Positions 1-10,424 are shown, numbered from the stretch's first letter. The stretch is DNA of 64,000 bases from Segatella albensis DSM 11370 = JCM 12258 (GCF_000426565.1 NZ_AUFP01000009.1:62001-126000); one strand, 5' to 3'. A program made the numbers and translations. Notes: generated by a model from the letters alone, not told the origin.

Positions 1-249
1 ACGAGTACCCACAGAATCTTTCTTCATAGCTCTACGCTCTGTCTCGTTGACATCTTTCTCCAAGTATCGGAGGGTCTCATTCAACTCCAGATTTCGGGAA
101 GCTTGATACAGGGCTCTATTCACAGATTCGTCAAACTGTTCTTTCTTCATATTGACCATCTCCTGAATATAATTTAATTGCAGGTATAATAAGGCCAAAA
201 AAGAGAACCCCATAATTATAGCGATTGTCCAAATTGTTTTCTTCTTCAT
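1..249 (-). CDS. rprX: sensor histidine kinase, RprX-like (N-terminal part, cut by window edge)
   Basis: The 83 codons visible start with a short basic stretch and one hydrophobic helix (about residues 5-24, IWTIAIIMGFSFLALLYLQL), followed by a polar periplasmic region containing QFDESVNRALYQASR. This N-terminus is what I recall of Bacteroidales RprX-type two-component sensor kinases, which sense an envelope signal and phosphorylate a response regulator. The kinase core lies outside the window, so the identification rests on the N-terminus only. The start is the ATG at 249. A TATATTTG promoter element ends only 5 nt before it, so the mRNA may be leaderless. It follows the EF-G gene on the same strand but is separated from it by a strong terminator hairpin. 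Confidence 0.6.
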   Translation of the reverse strand, partial: MKKKTIWTIAIIMGFSFLALLYLQLNYIQEMVNMKKEQFDESVNRALYQASRNLELNETLRYLEKDVNETERRAMKKDSVGTR

Positions 250-254
250 GATGG

Positions 255-262
255 CAAATATA
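255..262 (-). promoter_or_regulatory. -7 promoter element of the rprX-like gene
   Basis: Exact Bacteroidetes -7 consensus (TATATTTG on the minus strand), 5 nt upstream of the kinase ATG. The usual start distance would put +1 at or next to the A of the ATG. Confidence 0.6.
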
Positions 263-273
263 AGATAAATATT

Positions 274-303
274 AAAAGGTTAACACTTCCGTGTTAACCT
301 TTT
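274..303 (-). terminator. terminator of the EF-G gene
   Basis: Perfect 13-bp inverted repeat (AAAAGGTTAACAC with a 4-nt loop) downstream of the EF-G stop codon, with T-rich flanks on both strands. Confidence 0.75.
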
Positions 304-359
304 AGCTTGTTTTTAACGAAATTAACCAAATTCCATCGATTTGATTACAAATATGCAAT

Positions 360-2525
360 TTATTCGTCTTGTTCTTTGGCCATTTCTGCTTCATGTTCAG
401 AAATCAAAGTAGATTGGATTTCGTTAGGCACTAGTTCATAACTGGCAAACTTGGTAGTAAAGCTGGCACGTCCACCGGTCAAAGAACTCAAAGAGATACT
501 GTAATTAGACAGTTCTTTCTGTGGAATCTTAGCCTGTAATTTCTGATATCCGGCCTCTGTATCCATGCCCATAATCAAAGCGCGACGTCCCTGAAGGTCA
601 CTCATCACATCTCCCATAAAGTCGGCTGGTACATATACTTCGAGGTCGTAGATAGGTTCCAGGATCTTTGGACCTGCCTGTTTGAAAGCATCGCTAAAGG
701 CATGACGTGCTGCTAACTTAAACGACAGTTCATTACTGTCAACAGGGTGCATCTTACCATCATATACCACAACTCGTACATCGCGGGCATAACTTCCTGT
801 CAAAGGTCCTTTCTCCATACATTCCATTACACCTTGAAGGATAGCTGGCATGAAACGCTGGTCGATGGCGCCTCCCACAACAGAATTGATAAACACCAGT
901 TTACCGCCCCATGGAAGGTCTTTCACTTCTTTGCCTTTCATATTTACCTTAAACTCTTGTCCGTTAAAGTTGTATGATACAGGATCTGGCATGCCTTCTG
1001 CATACGGCTCTACGATCAAGTGAACTTCACCAAACTGTCCGGCACCACCACTTTGCTTCTTATGGCGATATTCTGCCTTAGCTTTCTTGGTGATCGTTTC
1101 ACGATATGGGATGCGAGGTTCACCGAACTCTACTGCCAATTTTTCATTATTTTCCAAACGCCACTTCAAAGTACGCAGATGAAACTCTCCCTGTCCACGG
1201 ATAATCGTCTGGCGCAGCTCCTTGGAGTTCTCAAATATCCACGTTGGGTCTTCCTGGCGCATCTTCAGTATAGCAGCCATCAGTTTTTCTGTATCTTGAG
1301 CATTCTTGGCACGAATAGCACGAGAATATTTTGCGTTTGGATATTTTATAAAGTCAAACTTGTTTTCACTGTCTTTGCTGTTAAGTGTATTACCTGTTTT
1401 TACATCCTTCAATTTAACAGTACATCCGATATCCCCGGCATTCAACTGATCTACAGGGATGCGGTTAGCACCGGCACATACATAGATCTGTCCTAGACGT
1501 TCCTTTGAGCCACGATCGGCGTTTGTCAAATCATCACCGGTCTTCACACTACCACTCATAACCTTAAAGTAACTTACTTCTCCAATATGAGGTTCCACAC
1601 CTGTCTTGAAGAAATAGATACTTGTAGGACCATCTGAAGAAGGTTTCACTTCTTCACCACGGGTATTATGAACACAAGGCATCTCATCAACAAAAGGAAC
1701 TACATTACCTAAGAATTCCATCAATCTGCGAACTCCCATATCTTTACCTGCACATACGCAAAATACAGGGAAAATAGAACGAGTTATCAATCCCTTGCGG
1801 ATGCCTTCGCGAAGTTCGTCCTCCGTAAGAGTTTCCGACTCGAAGAACTTCTCCATCAAGCCTTCATCGTTTTCGGCTGCCGCTTCTACAAGAGCCTTAT
1901 GAAGTTCCATGGCTTTATCCATCTCTTCGGCTGGGATATCATCAATCATAGGTTCTCCACCCTCTGGCTTCCATGTATATCTCTTCATCAACAAGACGTC
2001 TATCAAACTATGGAAATTGGGGCCGGTTTCTATAGGATACTGTATCTGCACACATTTTTCACTATAGATATCCTTCATAGAAGAAATGATGTTATCGAAA
2101 TCGCATTTCTCTGAATCTAACTGATTAACCAAGAAGATCACTGGTTTCTTCAACTTTTCTGTATATCTGAAATTATTCTGAGTACCTACCTCAGGACCAT
2201 ATTGTCCATTGATAAGTATGACAGCCTCATCAGTTACATTCAGGGAAGTGATAGCACCACCGACAAAATCATCAGAGCCAGGACAATCGATAACATTAAG
2301 TTTCTTCTTATTCCACTCTACATGAAAAACAGTTGGGAATACAGAGTAGCCATATTCAAGCTCAACTGGGAAATAATCACTTACGGTATTCTTCGCTTCT
2401 ATAGAGCCACGGCGCTTGATAATACCAGCTTCATACAACATACTCTCGGCAAGCGTGGTCTTGCCGCTACCCGAAGCGCCAATGAGCGCAATGTTTTTAA
2501 TTTCGTTAGTTTGATATACTCTCAT
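360..2525 (-). CDS. fusA2: elongation factor G paralog (EF-G2 type)
   Basis: A 721-aa translation factor with EF-G domain order: GTPase, domain II, and domains III-V at the C-terminus. The P-loop is GASGSGKT (16-23). The G3 motif reads D80-C-P-G-S84 where canonical EF-G has DTPGH, so the catalytic His is Ser; G4 is NQLD (134-137) instead of NKxD. This matches what I know of the Bacteroides EF-G2 paralog, reported to support translocation without GTP hydrolysis and to be induced under carbon limitation. A separate canonical fusA is expected elsewhere. Monocistronic: a terminator follows, and hemW is divergent. The best upstream -7 candidate (minus strand, 2596-2603, TATCTTGG) has a mismatch. 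Confidence 0.93.
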   Translation of the reverse strand: MRVYQTNEIKNIALIGASGSGKTTLAESMLYEAGIIKRRGSIEAKNTVSDYFPVELEYGYSVFPTVFHVEWNKKKLNVIDCPGSDDFVGGAITSLNVTDEAVILINGQYGPEVGTQNNFRYTEKLKKPVIFLVNQLDSEKCDFDNIISSMKDIYSEKCVQIQYPIETGPNFHSLIDVLLMKRYTWKPEGGEPMIDDIPAEEMDKAMELHKALVEAAAENDEGLMEKFFESETLTEDELREGIRKGLITRSIFPVFCVCAGKDMGVRRLMEFLGNVVPFVDEMPCVHNTRGEEVKPSSDGPTSIYFFKTGVEPHIGEVSYFKVMSGSVKTGDDLTNADRGSKERLGQIYVCAGANRIPVDQLNAGDIGCTVKLKDVKTGNTLNSKDSENKFDFIKYPNAKYSRAIRAKNAQDTEKLMAAILKMRQEDPTWIFENSKELRQTIIRGQGEFHLRTLKWRLENNEKLAVEFGEPRIPYRETITKKAKAEYRHKKQSGGAGQFGEVHLIVEPYAEGMPDPVSYNFNGQEFKVNMKGKEVKDLPWGGKLVFINSVVGGAIDQRFMPAILQGVMECMEKGPLTGSYARDVRVVVYDGKMHPVDSNELSFKLAARHAFSDAFKQAGPKILEPIYDLEVYVPADFMGDVMSDLQGRRALIMGMDTEAGYQKLQAKIPQKELSNYSISLSSLTGGRASFTTKFASYELVPNEIQSTLISEHEAEMAKEQDE

Positions 2526-2667
2526 AACGTTATAGATTTAAAGTGTTTGTACAATAATTCGTCAAAAGGATGAGTGGTTCTTCTCATTCTGCCGTCCAAG
2601 ATAGTAAAAAATTCTATTATCTCCAAAAGTTTTGCCTTAAAAACGTCAATCTTTTAAAACATATTAG

Positions 2668-2675
2668 TACTTTTG
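2668..2675 (+). promoter_or_regulatory. -7 promoter element of hemW
   Basis: TACTTTTG, an exact TAnnTTTG match, 16 nt before the hemW ATG. Confidence 0.6.
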
Positions 2676-2691
2676 CACGAAATCTACATTT

Positions 2692-3807
2692 ATGGCAGGA
2701 CTTTATATACATATTCCTTTTTGTGCTTCACGATGTATTTACTGTGGATTCTACAGTACTACTCTTTCTGGTTTGAAAGATCTTTATGTGGATGCTATCT
2801 GTAAGGAGATGATGATGCGGAAGACTTCCGACATTGATACCATCTATCTTGGCGGTGGTACTCCAAGTCAACTTTCTGAACAACATCTCAAAAAAATTTT
2901 CTCTACCATCAACGAGGTATATACGGTCAATAAGGATGCTGAAATCACACTTGAGGCAAACCCTGACGATGTCACTCCGGAATTTGCCGAGTTACTGGTA
3001 GGGCTTGGCGTGAACCGAGTCTCTATGGGGGCGCAAACTTTTAATGACAGTCGACTTAGATTTCTTAATCGCAGGCATTGTGCTACTGAGGTACAAGATG
3101 CTGTGGATTGTTTACGCAAGGCTGGCATTGATAATATATCAATAGACTTGATGTTTGGATTTCCTAATGAGACGCTTTCTGAATGGGAGTCGGATATTGA
3201 ACGGGCTCTTTCTTTGAAACCTCAGCATCTTTCTTCATATTCTCTGATGTATGAAGAAGGAACGCCTCTTTATCGACTGCTCCAACAGAAAAAAGTCTGC
3301 GAGATTGACGAGGAAGTTTCTCTGTCTATGTACAATGTACTTATAGACCGACTTACCGAGGCTGGATATGAGCATTACGAAATCAGCAACTTTGCGCTTC
3401 CGGGATTCCGTTCACGCCATAACTCAAGTTATTGGCATGCTATACCTTATATTGGAATCGGGGCCTCGGCACATTCTTATCTCAACCTGCAACGTTCTTG
3501 GAATGTATCTGACATTCGTAAATATATAGACGCCATTCTACAGGGGAAACGACCATGTACTATTGAAAAACTCGACATAGCTACTCGCTATGATGATATG
3601 ATAACGACGGCCTTACGTACGCGGGAAGGTATTGACCTTAGGAAGATGAAAGATACTTTTGGTGAACAATTGTATAGATTTCTCATGAATGAGGCAAAGG
3701 ATAAGATTGCTCTTAATCTCATGAAGATTGAGGACCATCATCTATCATTGACACGCAAAGGTCTATACATCAGCGATTCTATCATGAGTGACCTGATGGA
3801 TGTATGA
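2692..3807 (+). CDS. hemW: radical SAM heme chaperone HemW
   Basis: A 371-aa radical SAM protein. The [4Fe-4S] motif C11-x3-C15-x2-C18 is followed by Phe at position 20, the CxxxCxxCxF signature of HemW rather than the CxC ending of coproporphyrinogen dehydrogenase HemN. The glycine-rich SAM motif IYLGGGTPSQL and the family motif VNRVSMGAQTFND are present. HemW binds heme and transfers it to acceptor proteins; older annotations call it an oxygen-independent coproporphyrinogen III oxidase. It starts at the first ATG after its own promoter and ends 4 bp from a convergent small membrane protein gene. Confidence 0.93.
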   Translation: MAGLYIHIPFCASRCIYCGFYSTTLSGLKDLYVDAICKEMMMRKTSDIDTIYLGGGTPSQLSEQHLKKIFSTINEVYTVNKDAEITLEANPDDVTPEFAELLVGLGVNRVSMGAQTFNDSRLRFLNRRHCATEVQDAVDCLRKAGIDNISIDLMFGFPNETLSEWESDIERALSLKPQHLSSYSLMYEEGTPLYRLLQQKKVCEIDEEVSLSMYNVLIDRLTEAGYEHYEISNFALPGFRSRHNSSYWHAIPYIGIGASAHSYLNLQRSWNVSDIRKYIDAILQGKRPCTIEKLDIATRYDDMITTALRTREGIDLRKMKDTFGEQLYRFLMNEAKDKIALNLMKIEDHHLSLTRKGLYISDSIMSDLMDV

Positions 3808-3811
3808 CCTT

Positions 3812-4012
3812 TTATTCCTCTCGATCAAAAAACTGATACTTTACAATATAAAAGACTGATATTAAAACCAAAGAGATACCAGCAAAAGCTGCATATGCAA
3901 GAATCTTGTTCTCAATATGCAACATGCTCTCTATTACATTGGCGACAAATAATGAGACACCTATTATAATAAGGTCTTTCCAGTCGATTCCCTGATGTTC
4001 TTCTCCTGCCAT
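3812..4012 (-). CDS. small two-helix membrane protein, function unknown
   Basis: A 66-aa protein with two predicted membrane helices (about residues 13-27 and 35-57) and charged ends (MAGEEHQ... and ...FDREE). I do not recognise a family. It is likely real because it has its own exact TATATTTG promoter 78 nt upstream, an AGAAGA purine stretch 7-12 nt before the ATG, and fills the gap between hemW (convergent, 4 bp away) and the citrate synthase terminator. Confidence 0.65.
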   Translation of the reverse strand: MAGEEHQGIDWKDLIIIGVSLFVANVIESMLHIENKILAYAAFAGISLVLISVFYIVKYQFFDREE

Positions 4013-4090
4013 ATCAATATCTTCTATCCATAAAGTTATAAGTTATTCCGAACAGAAATGATGATATCTTCTTTCTATTCGTATGAGTCG

Positions 4091-4098
4091 CAAATATA
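4091..4098 (-). promoter_or_regulatory. -7 promoter element of the small membrane protein gene
   Basis: TATATTTG on the minus strand, just downstream of the gltA terminator; leader about 70-75 nt. Confidence 0.55.
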
Positions 4099-4101
4099 CA
4101 A

Positions 4102-4139
4102 AAAAAATCCCAATTCACTCATCGGAACTGGGATTTTTT
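4102..4139 (-). terminator. terminator of gltA
   Basis: Stem AAAAAATCCCA(A/G)TTC paired with GAACTGGGATTTTTT (one wobble), starting 8 nt after the citrate synthase stop codon and ending in a T tract on the minus strand. Confidence 0.8.
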
Positions 4140-4146
4140 CATGATT

Positions 4147-5493
4147 TTATCTCTCATCAATCGGAGTATATGACTCTGGATCAAGAATGTTCTTATAGGC
4201 AGGACGTATGATTCGTCTCCCTTCGAAATTCAATTCCTCTATTCTATGGGCTGTCCATCCCACAATACGTGCCATGGCAAATATCGGGGTATAGATTTCT
4301 TGAGGCAGACCAATCATCTCATAGATAAATCCACTATAGAAATCTAAGTTTGCACATGCCGGTTTTTCTGTCTTGCGATGAGCCATCAGGCACTTAACGC
4401 CTTCTTGTTCCAATAAGGTCAGGAAGTTATATTCTTCTTCTCTTCCTTTCTCCTTCGCAAGTTCGCCTGCCAACCTTTTAAGTTCTACCGCACGAGGATC
4501 ACTCATGGTGTATACAGCATGACCGATTCCATAAATCAATCCTGTCTTATCATAAGCTTCCTTGTTGAGCATTCTCTTCAGATAAGTATCGATTTCATCT
4601 ATATTTGTCCAATCCTTAATCTGCTCTTTCAGATGATGGAACATATTAATAACCTTGATATTCGCACCACCATGCAAAGGACCTTTCAAACTACCGATAC
4701 CTGCGGCAATACTAGAATATGTATCGGTACGTGTACTTGACGTTACTCTCACGGTAAAGGTTGAGTTGTTACCACCACCATGCTCTGCCTGAATAATCAA
4801 TAGCAAATCGAGCATCCTCGCATCAAGCTCTGTATAATTAGTGTGCTTCAGCATATAAAGGAAATTCTCGGCAATACTCAGATTTTCACGAGGATGACGG
4901 ATATGCAAACTCCTTCCTTGAACGGAGTGACGATAGATGTTATAAGCATAAGCCACAATGGTTGGTATCTTAGCGATCAGTTCTATACTCTGGCGCATAA
5001 GATTATCACGAGAGATATCGTCTGGATTTGGATCGAAGGTATACATTTCAAGTACGCATCGAGCCAATATATTCATGATATTACTGCCTTCGAGATCAAT
5101 GATATGTACAATGGTACGATGATCCAATGGCATGTTATCATTCAGAAGTTCACGAAATGCGGAAAGTTCTTCCTTGTCTGGCAAACTTCCTGATAACAGT
5201 AGATAGGCGATTTCCTCAAATCCGAATCGTTTCTCCTTCAACAAAGGAGATACCAAATCGTCGAGTTCGTAACCTCGATAATATAACTTACCAGGACAAG
5301 GCTGCAAGTTACCTTTATCGTCACGTTCGTATCCAACTACATTACCAATATTGGTCAATCCGACAAGAACACCAGAACCATCTTCATTACGTAAGCCACG
5401 CTTTACACCATACTTTGTGAAAGCTTCCTTAGGTATTTTACATGAGTTCTTGACCTCGTCGCTTAACTTATATATTAGATATTCCTTTTTCAT
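4147..5493 (-). CDS. gltA: citrate synthase
   Basis: Condenses oxaloacetate and acetyl-CoA to citrate. The 448-aa protein has the catalytic residues of the family: H274 in [11 protein letters not shown]325 in YGIGHAVY and D384 in ANLDFYSGF, plus the substrate-binding H238 in [10 protein letters not shown]. It has the long N-terminal region common in Bacteroidetes citrate synthases. Its start codon overlaps the aconitase stop by 4 bp (ATGA), so the two are translationally coupled and share one promoter. A 2-methylcitrate synthase role is possible from sequence alone, but pairing with aconitase favours citrate synthase. Confidence 0.95.
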   Translation of the reverse strand: MKKEYLIYKLSDEVKNSCKIPKEAFTKYGVKRGLRNEDGSGVLVGLTNIGNVVGYERDDKGNLQPCPGKLYYRGYELDDLVSPLLKEKRFGFEEIAYLLLSGSLPDKEELSAFRELLNDNMPLDHRTIVHIIDLEGSNIMNILARCVLEMYTFDPNPDDISRDNLMRQSIELIAKIPTIVAYAYNIYRHSVQGRSLHIRHPRENLSIAENFLYMLKHTNYTELDARMLDLLLIIQAEHGGGNNSTFTVRVTSSTRTDTYSSIAAGIGSLKGPLHGGANIKVINMFHHLKEQIKDWTNIDEIDTYLKRMLNKEAYDKTGLIYGIGHAVYTMSDPRAVELKRLAGELAKEKGREEEYNFLTLLEQEGVKCLMAHRKTEKPACANLDFYSGFIYEMIGLPQEIYTPIFAMARIVGWTAHRIEELNFEGRRIIRPAYKNILDPESYTPIDER

Positions 5494-7787
5494 TTCACTG
5501 CCCTTTCTTTATTTAAAGCAGAACCTGCCTTCAACCATTCTATCTGTGTTTGGTTATATGTATGTTCAGCCAGGAAACTTTCTTCACTTCCATCTTTGTG
5601 CTTCAATACGATTTTGAATTTGCTGCCTGGCAGCATATCCTTCAACCCAACAACAGATATTTTATCATCCTCCTTCACCTTATCGTAATCGTTCTTGTTT
5701 ACGAAAGTCAATGCTAGCATTCCCTGTTTCTTTAAGTTGGTTTCGTGAATTCTTGCAAAGCTCTTAGCGAGAATGACTTTCACATTAAGAAATCTTGGTT
5801 CCATAGCAGCATGCTCTCTACTAGAGCCTTCACCATAGTTATCTTCTGCTACAACAATACTGCCTATGCCGTGAGCCTTATAAGCCTTCGCAGCCGTAGA
5901 AACTTCAACATATTGTCCGTCCAACTGATTCTTTACATGATTACTTTCACCATTAAAAGCATTGACAGCACCCATCAACAAATTATCTGAAATATTCTGT
6001 AGATGACCACGGAACTTCAACCAAGGACCTGCCATAGAAATATGATCTGTAGTACACTTGCCTTGTGTCTTTATCAGAAGTGCCAAGTCTTCATATTCCT
6101 TGCCATCCCATGCTGCGAATGGCTCAAGTTTCTGCAAACGGTTACTTTCTGGAGCAATAACGACTTCTATATCTTGTTTTCCTTTCGATGGAGGAATAAA
6201 CAAGCCTAGCTTTTCCATTCCTTCAGCACCAGTCTCGCCTTCATGAGTTTCAAATCCCTTCGGAGGGAATATATAGCCTTTAGGTTCTTCCAGCATAACG
6301 GATTTTCCATCCTTATTCAGCAACGTATCTACAGCCGGGGTAAAATCCAATCTTCCTGCAATGGCTAAGGCTATCGTCATCTCCGGACTACCTATGAAGG
6401 CATAGGTATTAGGATTTTGATCTGCACGTCTGCGGAAATTTCTATTAAAAGATGTCACGATCGCATTTTTCCGGTTATTATCATCTGTATGACGTTTCCA
6501 TTGACCAATACATGGACCACAAGCATTGGTCATAATGAGTGCTCCTATCTTTCGGAAATCTTCCAATATTCCATCACGTTCGGCTGTATATTTGATTTGC
6601 TCAGAACCAGGATTGATAATCAGTTGTGCCTTCACAGGTATATTCTTTTCGTATGCCTGACGGGCTACGGATGCAGCACGTGCCAAATCCTGATAACTTG
6701 AATTCGTACAACTTCCGATCAATCCTACCTCGACGGTCATCGGATAGTCATTGGCAGGGCCTTTGGTCTTCATCTGACTGATTGGGGTCGCAGCATCCGG
6801 CGTAAAAGGACCATTCAAATGAGGTTCTATCTTTGATAAGTCTATTTCCAAAATCTGATCATAATATTTTTCTGGATTAGCATAAACTTCTCCGTCTGCA
6901 CGTAACTCTGCTGCATTCTGTTTAGCTAACAGAGCCACTTCTTCTCTACCCGTCTGAAGCAAATACTGATATGCATTTTCATCGAATGGGAAGATGGAAC
7001 AAGTTGCACCAAGTTCTGCTCCCATGTTACAGATAGAGGCCTTACCTGTTGTGGAGATACTATCAAGTCCTTCACCGAAGTATTCCAATATGGCATTCGT
7101 ACCACCCTTTACTGTTAAGATACCAAGGATTTCCAAGATTACATCCTTAGGACTTGCCCATCCTGACAACTTGCCTTTCAGATGTACGCCTATCAATCGT
7201 GGCATCTTCAACTCCCAAGGCAGACCTGTGAGCACATCCACGGCATCAGCTCCGCCAACACCTACAGCTATCATACCAAGGCCACCGGCATTAGGAGTAT
7301 GCGAATCTGTACCTACCATCATACCACCTGGAAATGCATAATTCTCTAAGACTACCTGATGAATAATACCTGCACCTGGTCCCCAAAATCCTATATGATA
7401 TTTTTGTGATACTGACTGAAGGAAGTCATAAACCTCTTTATTCTGCACCTTTGCCGTCGGCAAGTCCTTTTCAACACCAAGGTCTGCACGGATCAAATGA
7501 TCACAGTGTACAGAGGCAGGTACTGCTACTTCTTCCTTTCCGGCATTCATAAACTGAAGCAAAGCCATCTGGGCTGTCGCATCTTGCATCGCAACACGAT
7601 TAGGACGGAAATCTACATATTCCTCTCCTCGCTTAAAAGGATGCAGTGCTACAGGATCGAAAAGATGAGTATACAACACTTTCTCCGCATACGTAAGAGG
7701 TCGTTTCATCGTTTTTTTAGCGTTCTCTACGTTTTTTGAATATGAAGCATAAAAACTTCTAAGCATGTCAATATCCAATATCATCAT
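5490..7787 (-). CDS. acn: aconitate hydratase
   Basis: Interconverts citrate and isocitrate through an [4Fe-4S] cluster. With the start chosen here it has 765 aa; the cluster ligands are C360 (GSCTNSS) and C423/C426 (NACGPCIG). Family blocks [21 protein letters not shown] and [11 protein letters not shown] are present, followed by the swivel domain. The reading frame is open for 22 more codons upstream, but that stretch encodes a hydrophobic string foreign to aconitases and contains the promoter element, so I place the start at the ATG at 7787, preceded by GAAAGGA (an ATG at 7784 is equally possible). First gene of an acn-gltA operon. Confidence 0.95.
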   Translation of the reverse strand: MMILDIDMLRSFYASYSKNVENAKKTMKRPLTYAEKVLYTHLFDPVALHPFKRGEEYVDFRPNRVAMQDATAQMALLQFMNAGKEEVAVPASVHCDHLIRADLGVEKDLPTAKVQNKEVYDFLQSVSQKYHIGFWGPGAGIIHQVVLENYAFPGGMMVGTDSHTPNAGGLGMIAVGVGGADAVDVLTGLPWELKMPRLIGVHLKGKLSGWASPKDVILEILGILTVKGGTNAILEYFGEGLDSISTTGKASICNMGAELGATCSIFPFDENAYQYLLQTGREEVALLAKQNAAELRADGEVYANPEKYYDQILEIDLSKIEPHLNGPFTPDAATPISQMKTKGPANDYPMTVEVGLIGSCTNSSYQDLARAASVARQAYEKNIPVKAQLIINPGSEQIKYTAERDGILEDFRKIGALIMTNACGPCIGQWKRHTDDNNRKNAIVTSFNRNFRRRADQNPNTYAFIGSPEMTIALAIAGRLDFTPAVDTLLNKDGKSVMLEEPKGYIFPPKGFETHEGETGAEGMEKLGLFIPPSKGKQDIEVVIAPESNRLQKLEPFAAWDGKEYEDLALLIKTQGKCTTDHISMAGPWLKFRGHLQNISDNLLMGAVNAFNGESNHVKNQLDGQYVEVSTAAKAYKAHGIGSIVVAEDNYGEGSSREHAAMEPRFLNVKVILAKSFARIHETNLKKQGMLALTFVNKNDYDKVKEDDKISVVGLKDMLPGSKFKIVLKHKDGSEESFLAEHTYNQTQIEWLKAGSALNKERAVK

Positions 7788-7810
7788 ATTCCTTTCATTG
7801 TTTAATGCGA

Positions 7811-7818
7811 CAAAAGTA
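7811..7818 (-). promoter_or_regulatory. -7 promoter element of acn-gltA
   Basis: TACTTTTG on the minus strand, with TTTG at 7841-7844 as a possible -33 element (22-nt spacer). It lies inside the upstream extension of the aconitase reading frame and decides the start. Confidence 0.65.
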
Positions 7819-7921
7819 GTAAATAAAATCGTAAATGTAACAAATACTATCAATTATTTTGCAATATGATATTAAAATAAACAATTTTAAACGAATTTGT
7901 TGCATAAAACCAAAGTTTTAA

Positions 7922-7960
7922 TAAAAAAAGAGACCATTCAATAAACTATCGAATGGTCTC
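7922..7960 (-). terminator. terminator of the TonB receptor gene
   Basis: Perfect 10-bp stem GAGACCATTC/GAATGGTCTC followed by seven T on the minus strand, downstream of the receptor stop codon. Confidence 0.85.
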
Positions 7961-8000
7961 TCATATTCTAACAGATATTTTAATTCACTCTTTCATTCTC

Positions 8001-10421
8001 TTAGAAGTGGAATTTCAAATCTACTCCACACTGGAAAGGATTACCTAATTGAGCAAAGGTATATTTCTTTCCTGTAGCGGCACTTTCTACGGCAAAGGTG
8101 TTATATTTGGTATTGGTTAAATTCTTACCCCAGAAACTGATCTTCATAAATCCAAAATCTGCATCAGCATGTGCTCCGAGAACATGATATAGTTTTTGCT
8201 CTGAAGTATTTTCCTCATCCCAATAAGTCTTGCCTTGACCATTTAAATTGAATCCTAAAGTAATTGTACGAAGTTTCGAATTCTGAACATCAAAAGTGTA
8301 GTCTGCCATAACTGCATAGGTATGCTGTGGTACATATGGCACATACTTATCCTTGTAATCAACGGCCTTTTTCTTTCCACCTACGCTTACGCTATCTACA
8401 TAGTCGTCGAACAAAACTCGAGTGTATCCATAGCTCACAGCCCAACTCAAGTGATTATCGAACACATTACCACGAAGTGTTGTCTCAACACCACAACTAT
8501 GGCTCTTGCCTGCATTTACCATCATGCGACCAAATCCATAATTGCCTGCCATCACAGAGAGTTGCTGATTCTTTACCTGCATATAATATGCTGCGACATC
8601 AAAATGTAATGCATGATTAAAGAGATTCAGATGGGTACCCACCTCATAATTCCAACTGGTTTCTGGCTTATATGAAATTGTATTTGCGATATTCTCGTAA
8701 TACTGGTCATTATGAGTGTCATCCAAACTCCCCCTTGCCTTTTGGGCAGCGGCAGAGAGCTCTGTCTGGAAGATATCAGAGAACATCTGTATATTGTAAC
8801 CACCTGCGCGATAACCTTTTGCTATCGTCGCATAGATGTTACTTCCGTTATTCAGTTTGTAGTTTAAGCCAAACTTTGGAAGCAACTGCACATAATTATT
8901 ATGTTCACGATGATTAAGATTGCTTGCAACAGAAACGTTTACATTATGTCCCATCACACTTTCATCAAGTTTAACCTCAGCAGAGGTTGCATAATCTATT
9001 ACTGTCCGACTAAAGTCGTATCTTAAACCAAGGGTAGCAACAAGTCGACTGCTAAGATCGAAATTACTCTCGTGATAGAAGGCTAGATTATAAGTTGGAG
9101 TACGGAAGATACCTGGAATTACTCCCATATCCATATTGATCGTACAGCCACCTGCTTCCTCTATCTTTGCCGCAATCTGTCTTCTAGCTTGCTCTGCAGG
9201 AATTCCTTTTGCAATTAGTCGAGCAGCCATTGCATTCAGCATTCCATTATAAGCATAAGATGTGATGTTGGCAGAAAGCATCTTATTCATTTCTGAGTCG
9301 AAGTACACAGGAGCATTGGTCTTCAACCATTGTGCTGAGAAGAAGCCACCTACGGCCCAATGCCAAAAGCCACCTACTGCATCATGACTTTTCAAAGTCA
9401 ACTCCTCTGTCATGGCGTTCTGTAACTGGCGCTGTTCCAAATGCATATAATCTTCTGGCAAATAGTCCTGATCCATCAGCATATAATCCTTCAGATACTG
9501 ATAAGAGAGTACATTTGTCAAATCAAAAGCATTCGCCTTGAAACCTACTGTAAAGGCTGTATTGAAAATATTTCTACGATATGAACTTTGGAGATTCGTG
9601 CTTGGCGAAGATGTGGTACCATCCTCCTCTATCTTACCATAAGGGAATCCATTCTGATCTACATACTGATAATCTGCTATATAATCAAAACTCAATCTGT
9701 CGGTTGGTCGATATAACAATCTAAGTTTACCACCAGCCTCATTATATTTATCAGCACGTTCACCTGTCGTCTGATTACGGAAGAATCCATTCTGCCCATC
9801 ATAGAATCCACCAACAGAGAATGCAAAATTATTGTTTACTTTATTATAATGTGAGAATTCTGCATTTCTGTACAATCTACTACCTAAACTTAATTTAAGG
9901 TCTGTACCTTGATAATCAAAAGGATTCTTACTATAAATACGAATCAATCCTCCTTCGGTATTCTGTCCGTAAAGGGTTCCTTGTGCTCCACGTAATATGT
10001 CGACACGGTTAACATCATAAAAATGATAGTTGAAAGCTGACTTACTCATGATAGGCATACCATCACTATAAATACCTAAGGCAGGACTGTTTACTCGACT
10101 ACCGATACCACGAACATACATAGACGATGTAATCCTTGAGCCATAGTTTGGCATGACAAATGATGGCACATATACAGAAAGTTCACGGAGATCATGTATA
10201 CCTAGACTAGACATCTCCTTATTTGTGAATATATTACTGCTTAATGACTGTTGGCGAAGTCGAAAAGATTCTTTTGGCTGAGAAACAACAACAACTTCAT
10301 CCAAATCATGAATTCTTGAACTGTCTGATAAATCTAATCCATTAATTCGATCTACTCCATTCGCTATAACTGGTACTGTAGCGAATAAAGTGAGAAACGA
10401 AATAGCTTTCTTCTTGTTCAT
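8001..10421 (-). CDS. TonB-dependent outer-membrane receptor (FecA/siderophore-receptor type)
   Basis: An 806-aa outer-membrane transporter. A cleavable signal peptide is followed by a TonB-box-like DEVVVVS (about 41-47), a plug domain (about 55-170, with MYVRGIGSR, VNRVDILRGAQGTLYGQNTEGG and IRIYSKNP) and a 22-strand-type barrel ending in Phe (GVDLKFHF). It lacks the carboxypeptidase-like N-terminal domain of SusC proteins and has no SusD neighbour, so it resembles receptors for siderophores, vitamins or metal chelates. The ligand cannot be read from sequence. It is monocistronic, with its own terminator and a promoter enclosed in a perfect 17-bp inverted repeat, which suggests dedicated regulation. 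Confidence 0.9.
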   Translation of the reverse strand: MNKKKAISFLTLFATVPVIANGVDRINGLDLSDSSRIHDLDEVVVVSQPKESFRLRQQSLSSNIFTNKEMSSLGIHDLRELSVYVPSFVMPNYGSRITSSMYVRGIGSRVNSPALGIYSDGMPIMSKSAFNYHFYDVNRVDILRGAQGTLYGQNTEGGLIRIYSKNPFDYQGTDLKLSLGSRLYRNAEFSHYNKVNNNFAFSVGGFYDGQNGFFRNQTTGERADKYNEAGGKLRLLYRPTDRLSFDYIADYQYVDQNGFPYGKIEEDGTTSSPSTNLQSSYRRNIFNTAFTVGFKANAFDLTNVLSYQYLKDYMLMDQDYLPEDYMHLEQRQLQNAMTEELTLKSHDAVGGFWHWAVGGFFSAQWLKTNAPVYFDSEMNKMLSANITSYAYNGMLNAMAARLIAKGIPAEQARRQIAAKIEEAGGCTINMDMGVIPGIFRTPTYNLAFYHESNFDLSSRLVATLGLRYDFSRTVIDYATSAEVKLDESVMGHNVNVSVASNLNHREHNNYVQLLPKFGLNYKLNNGSNIYATIAKGYRAGGYNIQMFSDIFQTELSAAAQKARGSLDDTHNDQYYENIANTISYKPETSWNYEVGTHLNLFNHALHFDVAAYYMQVKNQQLSVMAGNYGFGRMMVNAGKSHSCGVETTLRGNVFDNHLSWAVSYGYTRVLFDDYVDSVSVGGKKKAVDYKDKYVPYVPQHTYAVMADYTFDVQNSKLRTITLGFNLNGQGKTYWDEENTSEQKLYHVLGAHADADFGFMKISFWGKNLTNTKYNTFAVESAATGKKYTFAQLGNPFQCGVDLKFHF

Positions 10422-10424
10422 ATT

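Noticed and set aside
8001..10421. SusC-type polysaccharide utilisation receptor
   Set aside because: No carboxypeptidase-like N-terminal domain, no SusD partner, and no glycoside hydrolases adjacent.
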